Shown here: piece by piece, positions 1-5,444 of the stretch | Layout of the letters: every line of letters starts with the position of its first letter | Position numbering within the stretch: position 1 is the first letter of the stretch | Origin: an uncultured Actinomycetes bacterium | Lineage (GTDB): Bacteria; Actinomycetota; Actinomycetes; Nanopelagicales; Nanopelagicaceae | Assembly (NCBI GenBank): GCA_903827345.1 | Contig: CAIKID010000289.1 | Coordinates: forward strand, 1-7,188 | Length of the DNA stretch: 7,188 nucleotides | Reading direction: 5' to 3' | The notes under the pieces: generated by a model | Seen by the model: the letters and a program-made list of their open reading frames with translations, nothing else | Database searches by the model: none | Told to the model about the DNA's origin: nothing | Program-made: the position numbers and the translations under genes

Positions 1-1
1 A

Positions 2-481
2 GTGGCCGAACAACCCAATCGGGGCTTGGATCATGGCGCGTATATTCCGCTTCTTAAAATGTTTCCGAACGCCGACATTCCAGTTTTACAAATGTCGATC
101 CCGACGCACGATCCAGAGAAATTATTTGCGATTGGCAAGAAGCTCGCTCCACTGCGTGAAGAGGGCGTTTTGATTATCGGAAGTGGATTCTTAACGCACG
201 GCCTGCCATTCCTCCGCGATTTCAGTATCGATGCAACTCCACCGGGGTGGAGCGTTGAATTCGATCTTTGGGCGCAAGAGGTTTTAAGTCGCGGTGCGGT
301 TGATGAGCTTATGAATTACAAGTCACTCGCTCCGGGAATGCCATACGCGCATCCCACGGTTGAACACTTTGCACCTATCTTCATCACACTTGGAGCAGCA
401 ACGCAGGCAGATGCCGCACCTGAAACTACGATCGATGGTTATTGGATGGGATTGTCAAAGCGCTCTTTTCAAGTCGCCTGA
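2..481 (+). CDS. LigB/DODA-type extradiol ring-opening dioxygenase, C-terminal part (5' truncated by window edge)
   Basis: The 159 readable residues match the C-terminal portion of class III extradiol ring-cleavage dioxygenases of the DODA/YgiD (LigB fold) group, metal-dependent cytoplasmic enzymes that open catechol-type rings with O2. Seen: the opening GLDHG followed by Y-I-P-L-L and a DIPVLQMSIP strand typical of the family, GSGFLTHGL (His66), and a late AHPTVEH (His117, His122) followed by a hydrophobic strand, then a terminal S-K-R-S-F segment. Family members are usually about 250-280 residues, so roughly the first 100, including the early metal-ligand histidines, lie outside the window. 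The GTG at position 2 is therefore unlikely to be the real start. The gene converges on tgt, with its last 13 nt overlapping the tgt 3' end. Family call is confident; the natural substrate is unknown, as many YgiD-like members act on DOPA or uncharacterised catechols. No pathway neighbour is visible. Confidence 0.85.
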   Translation: MAEQPNRGLDHGAYIPLLKMFPNADIPVLQMSIPTHDPEKLFAIGKKLAPLREEGVLIIGSGFLTHGLPFLRDFSIDATPPGWSVEFDLWAQEVLSRGAVDELMNYKSLAPGMPYAHPTVEHFAPIFITLGAATQADAAPETTIDGYWMGLSKRSFQVA

Positions 482-1761
482 CGTTTGGGATTGCCGACAT
501 AAAAGCGGCCGAGAAATTCGCGCTTAAACTCTAAGAAGTCGCCGTTATAAATCGCTTCCCGCATCTGATCAACGAGGCGAACGATAAATCTCTCATTGTG
601 AATCGTAGCTAAGGTGGCAGCAACCATCTCTTTGGATCGAAAGAGATGAGCTACATACGCTGCCGTGTAATTGGCGCAGGTATAGCAATCGCATTCTGCA
701 TCGATCGGAGCAAATTGGCGCTGATATTTCGAGTTACTCAAATTGACGCGGCCATCTCGGGTAAAGACCGCGCTAGTTCTAGCTTGGCGACTAGGCGCGA
801 CGCAATCGAAGGTATCTGCTCCATTTTCAACACCGATGAAGAGGTCATCGGGTTCTCCAATTCCTAAGAGGTGACGTGGCTTATTTTGGGGGAGTTCCTC
901 GCACATCCAGCCCACGATCGTCCCTAGCTTCTCTTTGTCGAGCGCTCCACCTAAACCGAAGCCATCAAAGGAAATTCCATCTTCATCGAGCCCCGCTAAA
1001 TCTCTAGCCGCTTTACGGCGCAGATCTTCATACTGCGCACCCTGTAGTACTCCAAAGAGAGCTTGATATGGGCGGTGAGCGCGCTCTTGCGTTAACCGAC
1101 CGTGTTCAACTAAACAGCGTTTGGCCCAGAGTCGAGTGCGCTCAACGGAGCGCTCTTGATATTCGCGAGTGTTGTGCAGCGTTGTGCACTCATCGAAGGC
1201 GAAAATTATGTCAGCGCCGAGTTGGTGCTGAACCTGCATCGATACCTCGGGAGTGAAGCGATGCATCGAACCATCGAGGTGGGATTTAAATGTGACGCCA
1301 TCATCATCGACATGGGCGAGACGTTCTTTATTTTCAGCGATGACCTCATCGGAGCGGAAGGTTTCGGTATTCATGGCAATAACTTTTTTGAATCCCACTC
1401 CCAGAGAGAGAACTTGAAATCCTCCGCTGTCGGTGAAGGTCGGACCCGGCCAATTCATAAAACTTCCCAACCCACCGGCTTGATCAACTATCTCTGGCCC
1501 GGGCTGCAGGTAGAGATGGTAAGCATTGGCGAGAAGCGCCTGACCTCCCAAATCCTGCATGGACTCAGGGAGGACTCCCTTGACCGTGGCCTTAGTCCCT
1601 ACGGGGATGAAAGCAGGGGTCTGGATTGTTCCGTGAGGAGTAGAAATAACTCCAGCCCTACCCAGATTATTGGGTAGGGCGCTCTTTACTTCAAAAACAA
1701 ATTGCGCTTCCGTTACGGAAATTTTAAACGAGTTTTCCGAGAGCTTGCACCAAGCTGACAT
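469..1761 (-). CDS. tgt: tRNA-guanine(34) transglycosylase (queuine tRNA-ribosyltransferase)
   Basis: A 430-residue Tgt, a cytoplasmic TIM-barrel enzyme that swaps guanine 34 of GUN-anticodon tRNAs for a queuosine precursor or queuine. Seen: TPHGTIQTPAF-P-VGT (41-56), the DSGGFQ loop with the general acid/base Asp111, FDEC (189-192), FGVLQG (236-241), the nucleophile Asp319 in FDCVAPSR, and a zinc site C357-x-C359-x2-C362 ... H388. All catalytic and zinc residues are present. Two departures from the E. coli/Zymomonas pattern are seen: the usual GGLxVGE base-recognition stretch reads GGALDKE (271-277), and a longer segment (about 121-152) follows the DSGGFQ loop. I recall both from actinobacterial homologues. 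The ATG at 1761 is the only ordinary start codon before the conserved region (later options are ATT and CTG), but no good Shine-Dalgarno precedes it and it lies 38 nt inside the upstream lipoprotein gene, suggesting translational coupling. No other queuosine gene is in the window. Confidence 0.95.
   Translation of the reverse strand: MSAWCKLSENSFKISVTEAQFVFEVKSALPNNLGRAGVISTPHGTIQTPAFIPVGTKATVKGVLPESMQDLGGQALLANAYHLYLQPGPEIVDQAGGLGSFMNWPGPTFTDSGGFQVLSLGVGFKKVIAMNTETFRSDEVIAENKERLAHVDDDGVTFKSHLDGSMHRFTPEVSMQVQHQLGADIIFAFDECTTLHNTREYQERSVERTRLWAKRCLVEHGRLTQERAHRPYQALFGVLQGAQYEDLRRKAARDLAGLDEDGISFDGFGLGGALDKEKLGTIVGWMCEELPQNKPRHLLGIGEPDDLFIGVENGADTFDCVAPSRQARTSAVFTRDGRVNLSNSKYQRQFAPIDAECDCYTCANYTAAYVAHLFRSKEMVAATLATIHNERFIVRLVDQMREAIYNGDFLEFKREFLGRFYVGNPKRQAT
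1655..1680 (-). repeat. Perfect inverted repeat (10-bp arms, 6-nt loop) inside the 5' end of tgt
   Basis: The arms GCCCTACCCA (1655-1664) and TGGGTAGGGC (1671-1680) are exact complements around the loop GATTAT, with 7 of 10 pairs G:C. In the transcribed (-) direction the hairpin starts about 80 nt after the tgt ATG and 43 nt after the lipoprotein stop codon. It encodes tgt residues around 28-37 (ALPNNLGRAG). No T-run follows on the - strand, so a classical intrinsic terminator is not supported; on the + strand the flank (GCTCTTTACTT) is only mildly T-rich. It may form an mRNA hairpin influencing lipoprotein/tgt read-through or message stability, or be chance. Confidence 0.5.
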
Positions 1762-2236
1762 TGTTATTAGATAACAAGACGGTCAAGGCATCGCCACTCT
1801 TACCTGGGCAAGAGAGAGCCCATTTGAATGTGCTCGCAGCTCCTGCAGGTAACGCGGCTTGGGGAGCGCCTTGAATCGCATTATCGCCATCGAGAATATC
1901 TGCGCAGGCCCCTGATGGAGTTGTAGCCGTGACTGTCATCGCGCTCAAATTGAGAGCAACTTTTGGGGTCACTGAAATACTGAACGAGACAAATAATTGA
2001 CCGGGTATTTGGCCCGAGGCGAAATGCCCAGGGGTGAAGCTGCTAGGCGTACTTAACGTGAAAGATGCACCATCGGTGGTTGCAAGGGTTGCACCAAAAG
2101 CGCCGCTTCCCTGCGCCGCTGCGACGGTATTTTGGACTAGAGCCTGGTTGTCCTTTGATGATGGTGCGGATGATCCGCAAGCAGCCAGAAGTAAGACTGC
2201 CGAGAACGTAGCTATTGCTCCTAATACCTTTTTCAT
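1724..2236 (-). CDS. Small secreted lipoprotein of unknown function
   Basis: A 170-residue protein that I do not recognise. It begins with a lipoprotein signal peptide: basic MKK, a hydrophobic stretch (about 4-18), and the lipobox L-A-A-C at Cys20. It should therefore be cut before Cys20 and anchored to the outer face of the membrane by diacylglyceryl. A Ser-rich linker (GSSAPSSKDN) follows, then a polar domain with alternating hydrophobic strands (LFVSFSISVTPKVALNLSAMTVTATTP, written here as 80-93 and 94-106 in the protein) suggesting a beta-sandwich, loosely like DUF4352-type domains. Cys111 and Cys143 could form a disulfide. A good ribosome site (GAAAGGG, 5 nt from ATG) fixes the start. 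Its 3' end overlaps tgt, so both are probably co-transcribed from the TATAAT promoter just upstream. Lipoprotein status is strong; function is unknown, and a link with Tgt beyond shared transcription is not supported. Confidence 0.8.
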   Translation of the reverse strand: MKKVLGAIATFSAVLLLAACGSSAPSSKDNQALVQNTVAAAQGSGAFGATLATTDGASFTLSTPSSFTPGHFASGQIPGQLFVSFSISVTPKVALNLSAMTVTATTPSGACADILDGDNAIQGAPQAALPAGAASTFKWALSCPGKSGDALTVLLSNNNVSLVQALGKLV

Positions 2237-2259
2237 GAATACCCTTTCAATCCCTTATA

Positions 2260-2289
2260 TTGTGGCCAGATTATAGGTATCAGTATAGG
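2260..2289 (+). promoter_or_regulatory. Weak candidate promoter for dppC
   Basis: TTGTGG (2260-2265) and TATAGG (2284-2289) are separated by 18 nt, matching 3/6 and 4/6 of the sigma-70-type consensus. TATAGG also occurs at 2272-2277, where it overlaps the opposite-strand TATAAT. The two divergent promoters would thus occupy the same DNA and could interfere with each other. The sequence match is weak; the main argument is that the transporter locus must start somewhere in this 99-nt divergent gap. Confidence 0.2.
2270..2275 (-). promoter_or_regulatory. Candidate -10 element (TATAAT) for the lipoprotein-tgt unit
   Basis: Read on the - strand, this hexamer is exactly TATAAT. It lies 34 nt before the lipoprotein ATG, predicting a 5' leader of roughly 25-30 nt containing the GAAAGGG ribosome site. 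No recognisable TTGACA-like -35 is found at 16-19 nt spacing (the positions read AAAGGG or similar) and there is no extended -10 TG, so it may depend on an activator or be weak. Confidence 0.4.
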
Positions 2290-2320
2290 CTTCCCTTTTG
2301 AAAGTACTGTGCTATCGGAT

Positions 2321-2330
2321 GAGGGGAGAG
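2321..2330 (+). promoter_or_regulatory. Ribosome binding site that sets the dppC start
   Basis: The purine-rich GAGGGGAGAG ends 5 nt before the ATG at 2336. It lies downstream of an in-frame GTG at 2309, so it selects the ATG and argues against the nine-residue longer form. Confidence 0.65.
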
Positions 2331-2335
2331 TTGCG

Positions 2336-3346
2336 ATGAAGGTTAAGCTCCCTATCGCAGGTCGAAATAAGATTAGTTCTAGCAAGGCACGAGCATCCTC
2401 CTCACGCACTAACACCGAGATTGTTGGACGCAGTCCGCGCGAGATTGCTTGGGCTCGATTTAAGCGAAATCGCGTCGGCATGGTTGCTGCCACCGTCAGC
2501 GTGAGCGTCATCGTCCTCGCCATCGGAGCTCCGATCTTTACCAGGCTCTTTGGAGTCGATCCCAATACGCTGCACACCGATGTGCTGGGCGTATCTGGGA
2601 TACCTAATCTGCCACACGGTGGCATTAGCTGGGATCATCCACTTGGACTTCTGCCAGGCACCGGGCGCGACATGCTGGCGCAATTACTGTACGGGTCCCG
2701 CATCTCATTTACCGTTGCCATTATTAGTACCTCTTTAACGCTATTTATAGGGTTAATGATGGGAATCATGGGTGGATTCTTCCGCGGCCGAGTTGACTCT
2801 GTTATTGGGCGCATTACCGATTTTCTCCTCTCTTTCCCCTCATTTTTTATGATCGTTGCACTAAGCATCCCCATGGTCAGCAGAATTGAAGCGACCGGCT
2901 TAGCAAAGGGGAATGGCGCTCGCGTCGTCTTTTTGATCATCTTCTTGTCGTTCTTTGGCTGGCCCTACTTCTCCAGAATTATTCGCTCCCAAGCGCTCAG
3001 TTTGCGCGAGCGAGATTTCATCACGGCTGCTCAAGCCATGGGTGCGAGTAATCGACGCATAATTTTTAAAGAGATGCTACCGAGCCTGTGGGCGCCGGTC
3101 ATTGTCTTCGTCTCGCTTTCATTGCCTGGCTATCTCGCCGCAGAATCGGTCTTCTCTTTCCTCGGCCTTGGTATTCAACCACCGGCGTCGACGTGGGGAA
3201 TCTTGCTCTCTAACGCTACGAACTATGTAACGGTGATGCCCCAGTTCTTTTTGATTTCTGCCGGCTCCCTCGTGCTGGTGGTTCTGGCATTTAACTTGAC
3301 TGGCGATGCGCTGCGCGATGCCCTTGACCCTAGGAATGAGCGCTAG
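2336..3346 (+). CDS. dppC: Dipeptide/oligopeptide ABC transporter permease, DppC/OppC type
   Basis: One of the two membrane subunits of a peptide-class ABC importer, 336 residues from the ATG. Seen: a basic, Ser-rich cytoplasmic N-terminus with the OppC_N-type region (SPREIAWARFKRNRVGMV, 33-50), a first membrane span (about 48-68), an extracellular loop with HPLG...GTGRDMLAQLLYGSR (101-122), and further spans near 124-146, 165-182, 196-214, 253-275 and 303-321. The EAA loop that docks on the ATPase is at about 228-257 (FITAAQAMGAS...LPSLWAP). The family signatures ESVFSFLGLGIQPPASTWG (270-288) and FNLTGDALRDALDPR (319-333) are intact. The start is set by GAGGGGAG; an in-frame GTG at 2309 would add nine residues but lacks a ribosome site. 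It is separated from its partner dppB by the binding-protein gene and by a 194-nt gap. Whether the cargo is a peptide or another family 5 ligand (nickel, sugar) cannot be told; the dpp symbol is by family. Confidence 0.93.
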   Translation: MKVKLPIAGRNKISSSKARASSSRTNTEIVGRSPREIAWARFKRNRVGMVAATVSVSVIVLAIGAPIFTRLFGVDPNTLHTDVLGVSGIPNLPHGGISWDHPLGLLPGTGRDMLAQLLYGSRISFTVAIISTSLTLFIGLMMGIMGGFFRGRVDSVIGRITDFLLSFPSFFMIVALSIPMVSRIEATGLAKGNGARVVFLIIFLSFFGWPYFSRIIRSQALSLRERDFITAAQAMGASNRRIIFKEMLPSLWAPVIVFVSLSLPGYLAAESVFSFLGLGIQPPASTWGILLSNATNYVTVMPQFFLISAGSLVLVVLAFNLTGDALRDALDPRNER

Positions 3347-3396
3347 TTTCCATTCGCTGCGTGTTTGGTAACAATCTGTTATCTGCTGCAGCCAAC

Positions 3397-3417
3397 ACGC
3401 TCAAATGATTTGAGCGT
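3397..3417. promoter_or_regulatory. 21-bp perfect palindrome upstream of the binding-protein gene (candidate operator)
   Basis: The arm ACGCTCAAAT (3397-3406) and its exact complement ATTTGAGCGT (3408-3417) flank a single central G. It lies 50 nt after the dppC stop and 124 nt before the binding-protein ATG. No T-run follows (next bases CACCCCTA), so it is a poor intrinsic terminator. Odd-length symmetric sites of this size fit a dimeric repressor or activator. TTGAGC (3410-3415) within it could also serve as a -35, though no convincing -10 is placed after it. A smaller palindrome, TAACA-ATC-TGTTA, lies at 3369-3381. Confidence 0.45.
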
Positions 3418-3503
3418 CACCCCTATCTAACCTATCCAAAAGCCACAAAAGGTGATTAAATCGACCCTACTTGGGCTGTCCCTCAGGCCATCTCTCAACT
3501 CAA

Positions 3504-3523
3504 TTAACGCGAATGAGCGTTAA
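3504..3523. promoter_or_regulatory. Inverted repeat next to the binding-protein ribosome site
   Basis: TTAACGC (3504-3510) and GCGTTAA (3517-3523) are exact 7-bp complementary arms around GAATGA. The right arm ends 4 nt before the AAAAGGAG ribosome site. It shares TGAGCGT (3514-3520) with the upstream 21-bp palindrome (3411-3417), 103 bp away. It could be a second operator or an mRNA hairpin that tunes access to the ribosome site. Confidence 0.4.
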
Positions 3524-3526
3524 CCG

Positions 3527-3534
3527 AAAAGGAG
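3527..3534 (+). promoter_or_regulatory. Strong ribosome binding site of the binding-protein gene
   Basis: AAAAGGAG lies 6 nt before the ATG at 3541. An out-of-frame ATG at 3537 (the run ATGAATG) sits only 2 nt from it and opens a 14-codon frame, so 3541 is the functional start. Confidence 0.65.
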
Positions 3535-3540
3535 TTATGA

Positions 3541-5301
3541 ATGAAAAGATTTACATCTCGAAATCGAGTTGTAGCTCTTAGCGCTGCCGCTGCTTTGGTC
3601 ATTACTACAGCCATGGTTAGTGGATCTGCTAATGCTGCAACTGCAACACCTAAAACAGGTGGAATCATCAACTTACTAACGCACCAGACGCGTCTTGACG
3701 CTATGGATCCTGCGCAGGTCTATACAGGTCGCGACATCGCCTTCGAGAGCGCCTACCTGATTAGAACCCTCACCTCTTTCAAGCACGTTGCAACAAGTGC
3801 TTCAACTCAATTAACACCTGATTTAGCTACAACGACAGGTGTTCCAAGCAACAAGGCCAAGGATTGGTCCTTCACCATTCGTCCAGGTGCCAAGTTTGAT
3901 GATGGCAAGCCCGTAACGTGCGCCGATGTTTCATACGGTTCATCTCGTTACTTCGCGCAGGATGTTCTTGCGCCAAATGGTCCTGCCTATCTAGCACAGT
4001 GGCTCAACTTGCCTGCAGATCCAAAGTCTGCAAATGGAACCGCATATCCTGGTCCATACAAGGCAACTGCAGCACAGCAAGCAATCTGGAACAAGGCTGT
4101 TTCTTGTTCAAAGGATAATATGACTGTTACCTTCCACTTGAAGTTGTCAATCGGTGACTTCAACTACTTCACGACCTATCCAACGACATCACCTGTTGAA
4201 AAGGCTCGCGATACTGGTGCTAAGTATGACCTCCACATCGTTTCAACCGGTCCTTACAAGATCCAGACAAATGATAAGAACTCATTAGTCATGGTCCGTA
4301 ACAAGTACTGGTCCAAGGCTTCTGACCCAATCCGTACTCCTTACCCAGATCAGGTTGTTCTGCAATATGGTTTGGATCAGCAAGTACAGGATCAGATTCT
4401 GCTTTCAGATTCGATTCCAAATGCTGTTGGTTTTGACAACATTCTGCCAACAAATCTGACGAAGTTCTTTGGAGGCAACTCTGGCTTTAAGGGTGGCGTC
4501 TATAACAAGCCAACTGCATTCGTTGGTTACATTGCGTTTAACGTCTCGAAGATGCCTTGCTTGGATGTTCGCGAAGCTATGTACTACGCACGTGATGCCA
4601 AGGCAATTTTGGATTACGCCGGTGGAGAAGTTTATGCAGGCAGCTATGCCCAAGCGCTCACCTCTCCAGCTGACACAACGGACTACACACCAAACGGTAT
4701 CTGGGGTCCAGGAAATCCAAATTGGAAGCCATCAGGCAACGTCGCACTAGCTCAATCCCTTATGGACAAGGCGAAGGTCGACTGTCCTGCTGATTGGACT
4801 AAGGCAACAACAACCGGCATAACTGTCGACGTTCGTACCTCGTCAACTCTGAATGACACAATTCCAATCAACACTGCCGCATACGCACGTGCTGGAATCA
4901 AGGTCAACTACAACATCATTCAGTCGGGTTACTACCCAACCGTCATGAATCCTGCGAAGCAGAGCGATATGTCTGCCTCAGGTTGGTCATATGACTGGCC
5001 TAACGCTTCTACAGTTATCTACGATCTCTACACTCCTCAGGGCGGCTTCGATTTGTCGCAGAACACAGCAGATCCTGCCTACAAGGCATACGAAGCTGCA
5101 GCGACACTTGCCCTAGGAAATACAGATCGCGCATCTCAGGCTAAGCAGTGGAAGGCGCTAGATAAGCTAGCAGCTGCCAAATTCTGGGTGCTTCCTACAA
5201 CCACGATTAATGACCAAACTGCGTGGGGCACCGGTATCGGAGGCCTGTACTTCTGGGCACCGCAATCAACGCCTGACTACGTGAAGTTGTACGTCAAGTA
5301 A
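3541..5301 (+). CDS. Secreted family 5 (peptide-type) extracellular solute-binding protein of the ABC importer
   Basis: A 586-residue SBP_bac_5 protein, the ligand-capturing subunit outside the membrane. Seen: a signal peptide (MKRFTSRNR, hydrophobic 10-27) with an A-x-A-type cut after SANA (Ala32); the mature start TPKTGGIINLLTHQ; DPAQVYTGRDIAF (56-68); the family signature region DWSFTIRPGAKFDDGKPVTCADV (108-130; KFDDGKPVT is diagnostic); STGPYK (235-240); an N-lobe return near 326-360 with CLDVREAMYYA; and GWSYDWPN (481-488), where DppA/OppA-type proteins carry their W-x-x-D-x-x-x ligand-pocket segment. There is no lipobox cysteine, so it is not predicted to be lipid-anchored, although the small lipoprotein nearby has one. 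Cysteines 127, 189, 340 and 415 may form disulfides. Codon use is noticeably biased (Lys nearly all AAG, many CCA Pro and CGT Arg), as in highly expressed genes. Length is slightly above the usual 520-560. The ligand is uncertain: di/oligopeptide is likeliest, other family 5 ligands are possible. Confidence 0.92.
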   Translation: MKRFTSRNRVVALSAAAALVITTAMVSGSANAATATPKTGGIINLLTHQTRLDAMDPAQVYTGRDIAFESAYLIRTLTSFKHVATSASTQLTPDLATTTGVPSNKAKDWSFTIRPGAKFDDGKPVTCADVSYGSSRYFAQDVLAPNGPAYLAQWLNLPADPKSANGTAYPGPYKATAAQQAIWNKAVSCSKDNMTVTFHLKLSIGDFNYFTTYPTTSPVEKARDTGAKYDLHIVSTGPYKIQTNDKNSLVMVRNKYWSKASDPIRTPYPDQVVLQYGLDQQVQDQILLSDSIPNAVGFDNILPTNLTKFFGGNSGFKGGVYNKPTAFVGYIAFNVSKMPCLDVREAMYYARDAKAILDYAGGEVYAGSYAQALTSPADTTDYTPNGIWGPGNPNWKPSGNVALAQSLMDKAKVDCPADWTKATTTGITVDVRTSSTLNDTIPINTAAYARAGIKVNYNIIQSGYYPTVMNPAKQSDMSASGWSYDWPNASTVIYDLYTPQGGFDLSQNTADPAYKAYEAAATLALGNTDRASQAKQWKALDKLAAAKFWVLPTTTINDQTAWGTGIGGLYFWAPQSTPDYVKLYVK

Positions 5302-5345
5302 TCAGTCGGTTAGAAATAACTGAGTAATATCTAAGTTAGTTCAAA

Positions 5346-5381
5346 AAGACAGCCGCCCTAGAAATAGGCGGCTGTCTTCTT
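5346..5381 (+). terminator. Strong intrinsic terminator hairpin after the binding-protein gene
   Basis: AAGACAGCCGCC (5346-5357) pairs exactly with GGCGGCTGTCTT (5367-5378), a 12-bp GC-rich stem with a 9-nt loop, beginning 45 nt after the stop codon. The tail CTT on the + strand is short and the run of five A on the left gives U-rich RNA in the opposite direction, so the hairpin could act in both directions. Placed between binding-protein and permease genes, it probably ends most transcripts so that the binding protein is made in excess, with leaky read-through or a separate promoter serving dppB. Confidence 0.8.
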
Positions 5382-5427
5382 GAATGTGTATGCTTCCTAC
5401 TTGTACAAACGAATAGTTATTAGGATA

Positions 5428-5435
5428 GAGAAAGG
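5428..5435 (+). promoter_or_regulatory. Ribosome binding site that decides the dppB start
   Basis: GAGAAAGG lies 9 nt before TTG 5445 and directly abuts TTG 5436. The second spacing is too short for initiation, so this site favours TTG 5445. Confidence 0.5.
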
Positions 5436-5444
5436 TTGTGCCAG

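Noticed and set aside
646..1677. Open frames on the + strand across the tgt gene
   Set aside because: They lie opposite a full-length, motif-complete tgt, have low-complexity-free but family-less translations, and no ribosome sites; they are antisense shadows.
1681..1790. preQ1 riboswitch upstream of tgt
   Set aside because: The region is coding for the lipoprotein and shows none of the preQ1-I stem, C-rich loop and A-rich tail pattern; the only structure is a simple hairpin within tgt.
2309..2335. Longer DppC beginning at GTG 2309
   Set aside because: The strong GAGGGGAG ribosome site lies inside this extension and points to ATG 2336; the added residues are not family-like.
2233..2940. Open frames on the - strand opposite dppC
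   Set aside because: The + strand frame encodes a full permease with all signatures; the opposite-strand frames show no domain and arise from its codon pattern.
3397..3430. Intrinsic terminator after dppC
   Set aside because: The palindrome makes a possible stem but is followed by CACCCCTATC with no U-run; its symmetry fits a protein-binding site better.
3537..3581. Leader peptide starting at the overlapping ATG 3537
   Set aside because: Only 2 nt from the ribosome site and 14 codons with no telling composition; it overlaps the signal-peptide coding region and is most likely incidental.
5436..5444. DppB beginning at TTG 5436
   Set aside because: It abuts GAGAAAGG with no spacer; TTG 5445 has a workable spacing and gives the family-like MIGFISRRL start.
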